A stretch of 64,000 bases of DNA from NCBI RefSeq assembly GCF_932526225.1, contig NC_064045.1, positions 2,459,998 through 2,523,997 of the forward strand. Direction: 5' to 3'. The notes under the pieces were generated by a model. The model was not told the DNA's origin and searched no databases. It saw nothing but the letters and a program-made list of their open reading frames with translations. Of this stretch, positions 52,228 through 63,777 are shown one piece after another. The stretch is from Nematostella vectensis (Eukaryota > Cnidaria > Anthozoa > Actiniaria > Edwardsiidae). Each line of letters begins with the position of its first letter. Positions within the stretch are counted from its first letter, which is position 1. The position numbers were made by a program, and so were the translations under genes.

Positions 52228-53728
52228 TCACGAGCCTTGGTAGATCCCAGTGCTTCGGTGTGAGGCGACCGCGAGGTAGACCCTCTCTCCCATAATAAAG
52301 AACGTCATGTCACGTGTCCGTGCGGAAGAGATGGACTGGACCTTGGCGAACTTTCTAGAGTGATACTTGTCCCAGGCGTAGATCACGGGATCGAGGCCAC
52401 TGCTGATGATGGCAAGGTATGTCTTCTCTTTGCCCATATATGGCGAGGTAATGCTCACCCAATCACGTGCCTGGAAAAATACAAGTGAAAAGTAACGCAA
52501 CATTGTCTCGTAGACGTCCTGGAAGTACAATTTCAAAAATAAAGCTGAAACACTTTTTTGTTATTGATTATCATTTAAAATATAACAGTTTATTCGCAAG
52601 AAAACTTTAAAGAAATAATCTACGAATATAATCTGACCCATAATTGACGATATTTGCTTGAAAATATATTAGTTACTCGCTTGAATTAGCCGATGGAGAG
52701 GGGTGCTTTGTGCGACTCGGCATCGAGCAAGAGCATAAAATGGTGGCCTACTTTAAGGCTCAAAAGGTGCCCCGGATGTGATGGGCAAAGTTTTCTCGAT
52801 GTATGATTTGTTAGTTATCCTTATTCAATCCTAACTGACTGTCATACAAAAGGTTCCAGTCTGTTGTACCACTGTAGCTCAGGGTCTATAAATGGGAACG
52901 AGTATAATATTGACGATTATAATGAAAGAGTAGACAAAGATCAACAACCGGGGAAGGGGGAATTTTTGTTTACAGAGGGACAAAAATATTTGTAACTTAA
53001 TGTCCGATTCTATTTTAGGGTTCACGAGTCGCAAAGAGCATGAGAGAAAGAATCAACATCTCGATCTATTCATCTTTTGTAGTCTATGAAAATTTATAGC
53101 TGAACCTAATAGTGATTGCAACACAAAGAATTTTATTGTTTAATGATAAGAAAAGACATTCTAAACAACACCCCAAATGTTCTCCAAAGTTCTCTTGTGT
53201 GAACATCTGGAAATTTGACAATAAACAATTTTTTTGTCGGCCGTCTTGAGCGTACTGGCAGTGCGATCTCTTCGAGAGTGGAGGGTAAGTGCGCCATGAA
53301 TGACAATAAAATTGTTTGTTGTTGAATTTCGAGATGTTCACAAAATAGAATTTTGAAGAACTTTTGGGAAGTTATCAAGGACATGCTACTCTGTCATTTA
53401 AGACTAAAATCATTTGTGTTGCAATTACGTTTAGGTTAAACATCAGATTGACTGGACTATAACAAAGTCTTTGCTGGAAGTGTGTGCTCGAGGTGTAATG
53501 CAGGGGCCTTATTCGATGACCCCCCCCCCCTCCAGTAGGGCAAAATGGCGGAAGACAGAGAACTTACCAGTAATCGCTAGGAAAACCATCTATAGTAAAG
53601 GTCTCCAGGTCGGACCCCGCCGCCACAATACTCTGGTACCTCGTGAAATTCTCCCCGTTCCACTTGAAGATATGCGAATAAGGTCCATAAAAGGTGGCAA
53701 CTGCCAGGAACACGTCTTTGCCGATGAA
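52228..53728 (-). pseudogene. EPTP-repeat gene, unit 3 copy
   Basis: The last exon, 52470-52228, is intact and gives the best sequence of the family's C-terminus (ARDWVSITSPYMGKEKTYLA ... GIYQGS, stop). The middle exon is deleted, as in unit 2. The first exon keeps only its 3' half (53728-53568), has a 5-base deletion near 53588, and is joined at 53728 to sequence that lies at 15150 in unit 1, so its acceptor half is gone. Not functional. Confidence 0.68.
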
Positions 53729-53776
53729 GGAATCTTCAAATAATATGCTTTTTTTGCATATGATACCTACGTGCAG

Positions 53777-56231
53777 TGGATGACTTGGTGGTCGAAGTCA
53801 GTTCTGGATCAGACGAGAACAACAATGATGCAGCAGTGACGTCAGCTCCGATTCCGTATAGGACTCTAGATGCTACCCATTTTGAGAGGTACTTCTAGAA
53901 GTGTATGATCAGCGGTAGAACGTCCATCATTTACCGTTCTTAGATCACACATCGAAACATTTAACTAGAATATTATCTATTAGCGCCATTTCATTTAGTA
54001 GGGGTCAATTAAGTTTGGACCTAGCCTAACTGCGAGAAAACGTGTGTATCAAGCTCCACAGCTGATTACTCTCATTCATTGTGCAAACGTTCCCCTTGTT
54101 GTAGTTCAACTAAAGGCCACGCCAAACTGGATCCTGTTGCAAGGATTCGTTACGCGGTGCACACGAACAAGCTGTCACCTTGCGCCACCCAGCTGGAATA
54201 TCCCGTCTTCCGAGTCACCCCTGCATGCTTGTTTACCCTTCTCGACCCAAGGGAAGTGTCTGCGGCGGACATAGCGCGGATAAAGGCGGGGGTCCCACGA
54301 TTTGTCCCGGGATGGTGGACTGATTCGGTACGTTTTTAAAACAAAACTACCACGGTGGGATAAAAACGTGATGTCACATTTTCTAGCTTGGAAACGGGCA
54401 CGCCTAGAAAGGATGTATTGGTGGCTGAGAAGTCTTTGTGTGTCATTGGGGGTGGCGTGGACTTCAGGAGTATAAACCTCATCCTGATCCCCATCCAGTC
54501 ATCTGATCACTGGAATTATTGGTTAGACCAATTTGTAAAATCTTTTACACAGTTTTGCAAGTTGACCTCGTGCCTGTCTGTGAAGTAAAAAAAACATTTT
54601 GTAATATCATTTGTAGGCTATGGACAGGTTGTCAAAACAACGGTTATATTTCAACCCATTGGGTGGAGATGAGGAACAGCCAGTCACAAACGTTTCTTTG
54701 ATGAGACAAATCAACAAGTTCAGGTACACGCGAACCATATTATTTGAAAAAATTAAATATGAACACTAAAGATGGCGAGCTCGTTCAGAAAGGTTTCAAG
54801 CCATGTGGAAAAAAAGAAAGACGTTTCCATATTGTAAACTAGGGTACATTGTAAATTCTGTAATAGAAACTGAGCTGGTTAAAACAAACACCCCCGTTTA
54901 CCGTCTCTGAGGACGTGGACATGTCAATCCTTTCTACGCAACGCGGATACCCTGTGGTTTTGCTCCGAAATGGAAAAATAACATATTTCAAGACGTTCCA
55001 CCAAAGGGATTTTTGGGGACTTTTAGTATGTTAACTAGGTTGTATCACTTGTTCAAAATCCGTTGAGAGAAATTCTATTGCAATAAGTTCCACCTGGGCC
55101 ATTAAAATTTCATAGATTGACTGGACTACTGAAGACAGGATAGAACAACGCGATTGGCCTTGTGTTCACCCCATGCATGCGAAGCAGGTTGATGGCTACA
55201 ACTGCGGTGTCTTCATATGCTTTGTATGTGTAACAGCTACGCTATGTACGTGTAACATTCACGGCCTTTGTAGCCCTGGGGGGAGGGGGTTCGTTTTGAC
55301 GTTGACTAAAATAAAATATGCTAGTATCAGACCAATTGAAAGCTCTCTATTGAGGTTGGGTTGGTTACGGTTGAGGTTGAGGTTGTTTTTTTTTTTTTTT
55401 TGAAGACAACAGAATCTGAGTGAAACAATTAATTTTAGTGCAAAATTATGACTATAAATCGGTCATTCTGCTTTTAATTTTTGTAGGTCTTATGTAACTA
55501 TTTCAAAAATTTTTGTATTTTTATCTACTATCAATAGTTTGCCCGTTGCCTGGCTCTTTGGATTCCATCAACCAACTTAAATGTCCAAACTGAGCGGCGG
55601 CTGCTGTCTCAGGTCATTGGATCCTGCTGTGATGACATAAGTAGTTAATTGTTAAGGACCCCATAGCTAAAAATAGAGAGGGGCTAAATTTGCGGACAAA
55701 AAGCCCTGTTACAAATCAATTGTTTACTAATTAATGCCTTTATTATATTCATTAATATTGATGCTGAGCATATATTTTGTTGTTTGACTTTCTAAAAAGA
55801 AATATAAGGTTGATAAATTCTACCTAGGTACCCCCTCCTCTTGGAGAAAAAGCAACAATAATAATCATTTTGTGCCAAAAATGGTTATCCACTAGTTCTC
55901 CTGCAACTGTAAACAATAATTTTAATCACCTGTTCAAGCTCTGATGTAAAAAATATGGTACCTTATTTGAACTAAAATGTTATAAGCATAAGAGCCATCC
56001 CTGCATATCCCAACCTCATGATTTTGAGTATAAAACTATAAACAGTTTTCTAGCTAATTTTCTTTGATCGTTTTCTGTTGTAGCAATCGCAACTTTAAGG
56101 TTTATAAACTCTGTCGGCAAGACGACAATGAGGGTTGGCTGGGGTGTGACTGCTGTGGCCAGTACTTTCATGCTACATGTGCCAGTTTCAACTTAGCAAC
56201 AGCTCTTTTCTCACAATTTTACTGCCCCTAA
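53777..56231 (+). pseudogene. Ulp1/C48-PHD gene, unit 3 copy
   Basis: Blocks 53777-53888, 54115-54327, 54387 to about 54530 (QSSDHWNYW, catalytic His) and the Cys block near 55150-55225 (KQVDGYNCGVF) match unit 1. The terminal exon 56084-56231 encodes a PHD-like finger (LCRQDDNEGWLGCDCCGQYF, then HATC and FYCP), in which the first zinc-binding Cys is replaced by Tyr (VYKLC against VCKLC in unit 2). The 5' exons seen in unit 2 are missing. The third block's donor is GTTAGA rather than GTGAGA. Together the three copies show the domain order protease then PHD, but no copy is whole. Confidence 0.6.
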
Positions 56232-56239
56232 TGCCCCTG

Positions 56240-56606
56240 ATCCTGACATATTGACATATTGTGGATTCATAAGTGGCAATAGTTTACCAATAATTATTTT
56301 AACACGGCCATTGGGGGTGCTTTCTTCGGGGTGATAGAAGTCAATGAGACTGGATAAAACAGATTTTGTGTAATTGTCCTCCTCAAGTAAGCTGCGGAAC
56401 AGTAATACAGATTGAAACGAAAAATCATGATTTATCTTATTAAAGAATTTCTTAGATATAAATCTAATACTATGGAGTCATGTACGTTTGATAACCAGTC
56501 TGAATTTTCCTTTTTTGATAATGCTTCCTTTATGGTTTGTAAATGTACCTCCTGCCTGTTAGCAAAGACATAGCTGGCGCAAACAATGTAGGAATAGTGT
56601 ATCCCC
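56240..56606 (-). pseudogene. Unrecognised coding-like exon, minus strand (unit 3 copy)
   Basis: Homologue of 34240-34609. The first part reads to LYLRNSLIR-stop, and the second part continues in another frame with SVLLFRSLLEEDNYTKSVL and GRVKIIIGKLL. The relative frame change is the same as in unit 2, so the break predates the duplication or marks a boundary I do not understand. Family unknown. Confidence 0.45.
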
Positions 56607-58353
56607 CTGAAATTTGTGGTGGCTTGTTATGAATTTAGTGGCTAGAGGGGCAGTTAAGGTCCTAGGGGTCGCGAGATTTTTAGCCTTGTCTCATGGATAG
56701 CATTTTGTAAATTGTCGTACAGATTTTAATTTATCACTCCAAGATAAAATTATTGGTGTTATCTGATATATTTGTTGTATTTTACCTTGTCATGGTAACC
56801 GTCTTAGGTTAAATTTGATAAGTAATTCATTTTATAATGACAAGCGAACTCTGCTAAATGCTTAGATATTTTAATAATTTCGCTCGTCCCGCCACCCTCC
56901 AAATATCTGAATCCACCGCTATCAATTCAGAGTAAAAGACACTTTCATGACCAGTGAACATATTTATTATCACGTAGTAGTTCTGAATACCATTTATTTT
57001 GAGTTATTATCAAATACAATATTAAATAACAAATACGTCTATTACACAGTTAATAATTTACCTTCAATATTTGGACAATTCCGCAGAAATGAAGAGCGTT
57101 ATTGTTGTAAAACTAGACCCTGCGCGCAGGGTTGACTGGGATACCTGAGATCTGCAACTTGTTTGTGTGACATATATGACAAAGATTTTACTGCCTACTT
57201 TGGATATAATAAAAAAAAGATAATCTTGTTTTTTATTGTAAATGCCATATCACAACACTGATTGGGGCGAGAAAGGTAAGAGCATGATCTCTTCAGGTGT
57301 GAGGTGGACTCGAGGTGTGCTCCATGAAAGTAGACAGGGCTGATTGTGCTATCTTCAAATACTATCCCCACATCAGAGTTAGCATCGAAATAAGATTAAG
57401 GAAAGCTGAGACTGTGTTTTAAAATTGTTATTTCTTAAACATTTTTTTGGTTCACTGCCCTCGATGTGCTATCACTTAGGAGTACATTTATTTTAACACC
57501 CAAAGTAAGTCCTATTGTATTAACAATATAATTATATTGAAATGTATTATTTTATTTATGTAAGTTACAATTAAACAACAAAAAAAATTATTTTGAAAGG
57601 GGCTATAGGATATCTAGATTTGATTGAAATTTATAGAGCATAAACATATTTTCAATATCAACAACACTACAAAAATATTACAAATCTCTAGATTTTTTTT
57701 TGAAATTGTTCCATAAAAATAAAATGACATTCAATGAGAGATAAAGGTATTTCAGGGAAATAATAAAACTTAAGCTTATCTAAAGGAAGCACAAAAGTAC
57801 CAAAATAATTTTCATAGATTTAAGTACATATTTTACACTTACATGACTTGCAACACCTATGCTGTACTTTATTAAAATCGACATGGTTAAAATGATGAAA
57901 TTCAATGAGAGAGATCAAGATATTTTATAGTAAGAAAATAAAATTCATCTTAGGGTAGCCGGTCAAGTGTCCAATGTAAAGTAGATTCATCGACAAAGCG
58001 ATTTCCATCAATTGTTTCAAACTACTTGCACTTCAAAATAGATTAAGCAATCAAGGTAAATACCCCGAGTCCATTCATGAGTGTCCAGAGCACATTTAAT
58101 TACGTCTTAAAGTAAGCTGTATGAGTCTAAAGCAGTCAGCACTTTGAGCCGCGTGTCTCGCACTCGGGTCACAAATGTAAACACGAGTAAATACAGCGAA
58201 ATCAATCCAAGCTGAGATGATTTTCCAAAATAACTTGGTAGAAATTGAGGCTATGGTTAAATATGCAGTTATTAAATCGCGAATCGGGCCTTCAACTGCA
58301 CAAATAACATGGGTCTGAGAGCTGGAATCTCAAATTCAAGATGGCGGCCATGC
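56607..58353 (+). other. AT-rich non-coding tract, unit 3
   Basis: Near-copy of 34610-36366. No recognisable gene on either strand. Confidence 0.6.
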
Positions 58354-58673
58354 ACTCGTTCACACGGTTCAGAAGGACGGTCATTATAATAAAGTAATTA
58401 GCATATTTACATTAGAGTCAAGTCTCTCAAGGTCGTACGCTGGTCGTACGGACGTGAAGTGAGAGGAAATCGGCTGCTTTCTCATGTTTTTGTTTATTTG
58501 GCATTCATAACTGATATCTACGGCTGTGTTCCACCAAAGCAGCAAAAACTTGCACAAAACAACCACAAAGCATACTAAAAACAACTGAATTTTTCACTTA
58601 TTTACTTATGTCCTTTTGAGTGTTGTGAAGTTCGCAAACCTTGTGAACTCAGACTTCTTCACACGGCTCATAG
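58354..58673 (+). repeat. Left arm of the large inverted repeat (unit 3), cut by the Copia insertion
   Basis: It corresponds to 36367-36606 of unit 2, longer by a segment around 58440-58490 (CGTACGCTGGTCGTACGGACG...). The last five bases, CATAG (58669-58673), are the left target duplication of the Copia element. Confidence 0.75.
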
Positions 58674-58822
58674 TGTTGAGTTATGTTTATAATGACGTAA
58701 CCTAATGTTGCATTCTGGGTAATCGTTACCCTCGTGGTCTGTATGATCAGCCATGTACGCGTTGTATGTTTATTGAAGAGAATAAAAGAAGTAAAGACAC
58801 TCATAACGAGATGAGTTCTACA
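58674..58822 (+). repeat. 5' LTR of the Copia element
   Basis: 149 bp, TGTTGAGTTATG...GAGTTCTACA. It differs from the 3' LTR by a few substitutions and one small indel near 58748. The Gag start codon (58811) lies inside it, as in yeast Ty1. Confidence 0.93.
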
Positions 58823-60208
58823 GGTTATGGGTCGAGGACGGACTCGAAATGGAACAGATTGACGTTCGACGGAGACGAGAGCAAGTATGAATTGTGGGAG
58901 GCCAAATTTTTGGGACATTTACGGATGCTGAAATTGAAAGATACAATCTTGCCATCGACGGATGCGCCTGACGCGACAAAGAACGAAGAATGCTATGCGG
59001 AACTTATACAGTTGTTAGACAATAAAATCCTCTCACTAGTAATGAGAGAAGCTACTGACGACGGCAGGAAAGCCTTAAAGATACTACGGGAGTTTTATGC
59101 GAGCCAAAGCAAGCCTCGTATCATAACACTGTACACTGAACTAACATCACTCGAAATGGGAGTAAACGAAACAGTCACCGATTATTTTATTCGTGCTGAG
59201 AAGGCTATCACTGCTCTCAGAAACGCAAAGGAAACACTCGGTGATGGGTTGATCATCGCAATGATTCTGAAAGGGTTACCAGAATCCTATAAACCGCTAG
59301 CTATACACATCACTCAAAGCGCTGGGGAGATATCATTCTGTACATTCAAAGGTCACCTGAGAAGCTATAAAGAAACAGAGAAATTTAGCAGTAAGGGGAA
59401 AGCAGACCAAGTAATGAAGGCTGCGTCTCCAGCACCAAGTGCATGCTATGGTTGTGGTCAAACTTCGCACTTCATCAGGGACTGCCCAAAGAAAAGTGAA
59501 ACAACAAAATGGTGCAATTATCACAAGAGTTCTACCCATTCAGATGGAGAATGTAAAAGGCACCAACAGAAAGGAGACACAACAAAGAAAGTTTCTGTTA
59601 TGGATGATACAGAAAATAATGAGGAGGAACATACTTTCACATTTAATGTGAAGGATCACAGTAACAAAGTTCTCAACAACCCCAAGGGCATGCTAGTTGA
59701 CACTGGGGCTACATCTCATATCGTTACAACTGATACGATCACAAGGATCGATGGAACATTCAAACCAAGTGAACATTGTATGGAATTAGCTGATGGAACA
59801 AGGACCAGGAACATTGCCGTAAAGCGAGGAGACGCAATGGTAACCCTCAAGGATGTGAATGGCAGACATGTAAACGCTGTGCTGAAGGGAGCATTGTACA
59901 TACCATCGTACCCCCAAGACATCTTTTCTGTGAAGGCTGCAACTGCAAATGGGGCAGAAGTTAAGTTCCAAACTGGACAGAATGAACTCATCCATAAGGA
60001 TGGTACTGCATTTAAAATTGAGGAACATAATAAGTTGTACTATTTGAAAGAACCACTTTATGGTAATGACAGCTATGATAAGGTAAGCGTTTCACATGAC
60101 ATATACACATGGCATAAAATATTAGGCCACTGCAATTTTGAGGATGTCTTAAAGACAAAGGGGGTAGTAAAGGGAACGAATATGTCTGGAAAGATAAGTC
60201 TAAGTTAA
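58811..60208 (+). pseudogene. Copia Gag-protease and start of integrase
   Basis: 465 codons from ATG 58811 in the LTR (MSSTGYGSRTDSKWNRLTFD). Order: UBN2-type Gag domain, zinc knuckle CYGCGQTSHFIRDC (about 59443-59485), aspartic protease with DTGATSH (about 59699-59720), and the GAG-pre-integrase motif HKILGHCNFEDV (about 60112-60150). The frame ends at 60208 by a frameshift relative to the rest of the integrase. It would supply particle protein and its processing protease. Confidence 0.88.
58823..58831 (+). other. Half-tRNA primer-binding site (initiator Met) of the Copia element
   Basis: GGTTATGGG directly after the LTR is complementary to the anticodon-loop region of eukaryotic initiator tRNA-Met (...CCCATAACC). 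Drosophila copia is primed by a 5' fragment of this tRNA. The site lies within the Gag coding sequence. Confidence 0.7.
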
Positions 60209-60957
60209 CTTGCAACACCTGCATCGAGGGGAAGTTTGTAAATAACAGAAATAGAAAGCCAGATTCTAGGGCTACCAGACCCTTAGAGAGGGTTCACACT
60301 GACCTGGCGGGCCCTATAAACCCAGTATCAAGGGAGGGTTTTAAGTATAGTATCTAATTCACAGATGATTATTCTGGGGAAGTATTTGTGTATTTTCTCA
60401 AAGAGAAAAGTGATTCAGTGCAAGCAGCTCAGAAATTCTTAGCAGATTCTGCCCCTTATGGAGAAATTAAATGGATGTGCATACGGTCAGATAATGGGGG
60501 CGAGTTTATTAGCAATGATTTTCAGGCACTTCTCCGAGAGAGATCCATTAAACATGAGTTATCATGTCCCCATTCCCCACATCAGAATGGAACAGCTGAA
60601 AGGCAGTGGCGAACCCTGTTTGAGATGGGCAGATGTTTGCTTATAGAGAAACAGGTGCCAAAGTTCTTGTGGCCATATGCAGTTCAAACTGCTGCACACA
60701 TTAGGAATAGGTGCTATAACATGAGAACAGAGAACACACCTTATTTCATGCCAACAGGAAAGAAACCTGACCTTTCCAGAATGGGAATATTCGGATCAGA
60801 ATGTTACACGTACAATCACAACCATAAGAAATTAGACTCTCGCGGTGTGAGAGGGGTATTCGTAGGGTATGAAGAGAACAGCCCGGCATACCTAGTGTAC
60901 CACCCAGATAAGGGGAAGGTGTTAAAGCACAGACTCATTAAGTTCATCAGTAAGGAT
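60209..60957 (+). pseudogene. Copia integrase core
   Basis: It continues the pol region in another frame: zinc-binding remnant CNTCIEGK, first catalytic Asp in VHTDLAGP (about 60297), an in-frame TAA near 60354, then FTDDYSG, SDNGGEF and the DDE glutamate in HQNGTAERQ (about 60582-60608). A stop at 60958-60960 closes it. At least two breaks, so no functional integrase. Confidence 0.85.
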
Positions 60958-60960
60958 TGA

Positions 60961-61294
60961 ATCGAGCAAGAAACTCAAACTAAAGGCCTCATTCACAATG
61001 AAATGCCAGTGGGCAATGTTCATAAAGGGGTTGGATCAGAACAACTAGCCAACTTCAATGGAGCCATCAAAAGCCACCCAGTGTGGGCAAGGTGGATGGT
61101 GAAGCTAGTTGTACACCCGGTGATAGCGAGCAGGTAGATAATCAGAGTCACACCAGCGGGCGTCCACAAAGAGAGAGACAACCCCCTAAGTATTTGGATG
61201 ATTATGTTACCAGTATAAGTGATAGTGATGACATAACTTATTCCAGTGTTGATTATTGTTACAGAGTTTCAGGGTGGCACAAAGTTACTAGGCT
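60961..61294 (+). other. Copia integrase-RT linker, frame-broken
   Basis: Polar linker with QRERQPPKYLDDYV at about 61170-61210, typical of the region before the Copia reverse transcriptase, spread over two frames. Confidence 0.7.
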
Positions 61295-62254
61295 ATGGCC
61301 TCAACAAACGCTACAGAATGGAACCAAGCCATGGCCGAAGAAATGGGGTCACTTCAAGAAAATGTCACATTTGAGCTAACCTCCCTCCCGGAGGGTCTGA
61401 ACCCAGTGGGGGAAAAATTGGTATACACCATTAAAGAAGATGCAGGAGGCAGGGAAGTATTTAAAGCTAGATATGTAGCAAAGGGGTATAGCCAAGTTGA
61501 AGGAATTGATTACCAGGAGACCTTCGCTCCTACTACGAACATCACCTCAATTAGGGTTCTAATGCAATTAGCAGGGCAGTATGACCTCACTATCCATCAA
61601 ATGGATGTCAAAACAGCGTACCTACATGCACCAATAGATCAGGAAATATACATGAAACAACCAGAAGGCTTCGAAGTGATCTCCGAAAATGGAGAAAAGT
61701 TAGTTTATAAGTTAAAGAAATCCCTTTACGGCCTAAAACAGTCAGGCAGAAACTGGAATAAGCTTTTGCATGAAAGTCTGATGGAGAGTGGTTTTAACAG
61801 GAATCCATCAGACCACTGCGTCTACTCTAAGCTAGTAGGCAATGAAATTGTCATTCTCATAGTCTGGGTAGATGATCTGATCATTGCATCAAGTGACATG
61901 GGAATCCTTAATGACTTCAAGGAAAATATGAAGAGGCACTTCAAAATGAAAGATTCAGGCCAGATTTCCCACTTCTTAGGTATTGATTTCAACCAGGCTC
62001 CAGGACAGATTACCATGGGTCAGAGTAGAAACCTACTTAAGGTCCTGCACAGATTTGAAATGGAGGGTTGTAAGCCCAGAACAACGCCATGTGAGCAAAA
62101 TGCTGGAGAGAACAGTGAAGAGGGTGATCCTAAGAAGTATAGGGAGATAGTAGGAAGCCTTATTTATGCTATGGTGTGTACCAGACCAGACATCAGTTGG
62201 ATTGTTAGCAAACTCACGGAAATTGTCTTGCCCCACAGCCGCAGATATGACTGA
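61295..62254 (+). pseudogene. Copia reverse transcriptase
   Basis: Open for 319 codons: EWNQAMAEEM, KARYVAKGYSQVEGIDY, QMDVKTAYLHAPI (motif A), KKSLYGLKQSGRNWN and VWVDDLIIAS (motif C with the Asp pair intact), ending CTRPDISWIV. The frame shifts near 62240, where it should continue into RNase H. Catalytic residues are present, but the protein cannot be completed from this copy. Confidence 0.88.
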
Positions 62255-62801
62255 TGCTAAACATGTCCTTAGATACCTAAAAGGCATTATAGATTATGAA
62301 TTATGTTTTAAGAAGTCTAGTGATGGTTTGAGCCTTGTTGCATATAGCGATTCAGACTGGGCATCATCAGAGGATGACAGAAAGAGTACGACCGGATACT
62401 GCTTTAGCCTTTCCCCAGAGGGTGCTGTCATTTCATGGAAATCCAGAAGGCAACCCACAGTTGCCCTTTCTTCCTGTGAGGCTGAGTACATAGGATTAGC
62501 TTCTACAACCCAGGAGAGCCTGTACCTAAGTCAGCTATTAAGTAACATGGGAAAGGAATCATATTCATGCACTAAGCTCTATGGGTATAATCAGGGGGCT
62601 ATTGCACTTAGTAAAAATCCTGTAAACAGGCAAAGGTCTAAGCACATCGATGTCAGACACCACTTCATGCGTGATGCGGTCTCAAATGGAAAAATCGATA
62701 TTGTGTTTCGCCCCACAGAGGACATGGTGGCTGACATTTTCACCAAACCAACCAGCAAGGTCAGACTAACGAAATTCAAGAAATTTCTGTTTTGGTGCTA
62801 A
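62230..62801 (+). pseudogene. Copia RNase H
   Basis: It follows the RT in another frame: AKHVLRYLKGI, YSDSDWASSEDD, KSTTGYCFSL, SSCEAEYIGL, KHIDVRHHFMRD and DMVADIFTKP, the ordered hallmark blocks of Copia RNase H. It ends at 62801. Confidence 0.88.
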
Positions 62802-62886
62802 AACTGTAAGATCAGCTTATTACCTATAACATTTATTGTAGAATATTGTAATCACGTTGTCATTTAAGTTTACATCATAAGAAACA

Positions 62887-62894
62887 AGTGGGGG
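62887..62894 (+). other. Polypurine tract of the Copia element
   Basis: AGTGGGGG immediately before the 3' LTR would prime plus-strand DNA synthesis. Confidence 0.65.
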
Positions 62895-63040
62895 TGTTGA
62901 GTTATTTTTATAATGACGTAACCTAATGTTGCATTCTGGGTGATCGTTACCCTCGTGGTCTGTATGATGTTGTACGCGTTGTATGTTTTTTTGAAGAGAA
63001 TAAAAGAAGTAAAGACACTCATAACGAGATGAGTTCTACA
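62895..63040 (+). repeat. 3' LTR of the Copia element
   Basis: 146 bp, TGTTGAGTTATT...GAGTTCTACA, followed by the CATAG target duplication. Confidence 0.93.
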
Positions 63041-63123
63041 CATAGGGCCGGTCGTTGTCATTTGGCAAGTAAGTTCATATTCATAAAGCTCTGTTTTAAC
63101 CAAAAATATATGAATGCTTGTCT

Positions 63124-63424
63124 TGGTCTTGCTTGTCTTGGTCTTGGTCTTGCGGCTTGCTTGTCTTGTGTCTTGCGGCTTGCTTGTCTCGGTCTTGCGG
63201 CTTGCTTGTCTTGTGTCTTGCGGCTTGCCTGTCTCGGTCTTGCGGCTTGCTTGTCTCTGTCTTGCGGCTTGCTTGTCTCTGTCTTGCGGCTTGCTTGTCT
63301 CGGTCTTGCGGCTTGCTTGTCTTGTGTCTTGCGGCTTGCCTGTCTCGGTCTTGCGGCTTGCTTGTCTCGGTCTTGCGGCTTGCTTGTCTCGGTCTTGCGG
63401 CTTGCTTGTCTTGGTCTTGCGGCT
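63124..63424 (+). repeat. 22-bp minisatellite, about 13-14 units (unit 3)
   Basis: Same array as 36682-36832 but about twice as long, with extra TTGTGTCTTGCGG variant units. Confidence 0.92.
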
Positions 63425-63636
63425 TGCCTTAGGTGCATTAGCTTGATCCTTGTTGATTTAACTGTAGATCCCTTCAAGAAGGCTCACAAAGTTCTCTGGA
63501 ACTGGTTTGCCAATGGGCAAGAGCTCAGACAATGCTTGCCTTCAACCATATTTACCACCATTTTATAACATTGTGAATCTATGAAGGGAAGAGGGTGGCT
63601 CGCCACCTTACTGGCTCATACAATAGGCTGTGTAAA

Positions 63637-63760
63637 ATGCACCAAGTCAGGTCATAGGCTGTATGCTACTAGTAAAATGCACCAAGTCAGGTCATAGGCT
63701 GTATGCTACTAGTAAAATGCACCAAGTCAGGTCATAGGCTGTATGCTACTAGTAAAATAT
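63637..63760 (+). repeat. 40-bp direct repeat, 3 units
   Basis: Three copies of AATGCACCAAGTCAGGTCAT followed by AGGCTGTATGCTACTAGTAA. Unit 2 has a single copy at about 37028-37068. It lies at the 3' end of the Penelope element. Confidence 0.9.
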
Positions 63761-63777
63761 AACCTAGTACTACCTGC

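Larger units (their letters stand above)
58674..63040 (+). mobile_element. Ty1/Copia LTR retrotransposon with intact ends, broken interior
   Basis: Two LTRs (58674-58822 and 62895-63040) with TG...CA ends enclose gag-pol. Target duplication CATAG is at 58669-58673 and 63041-63045. The empty site is visible in unit 2 at 36602-36606 within GGCCCATAGGGCCGG. The insertion therefore happened after the unit 2/unit 3 duplication. Confidence 0.95.

Noticed and set aside
63029-63568. Leu/Cys-rich 179-codon frame and antisense Lys/Gln/Arg frame
   Set aside because: They run through the 22-bp minisatellite; the other frames give rotated versions of the same peptides.
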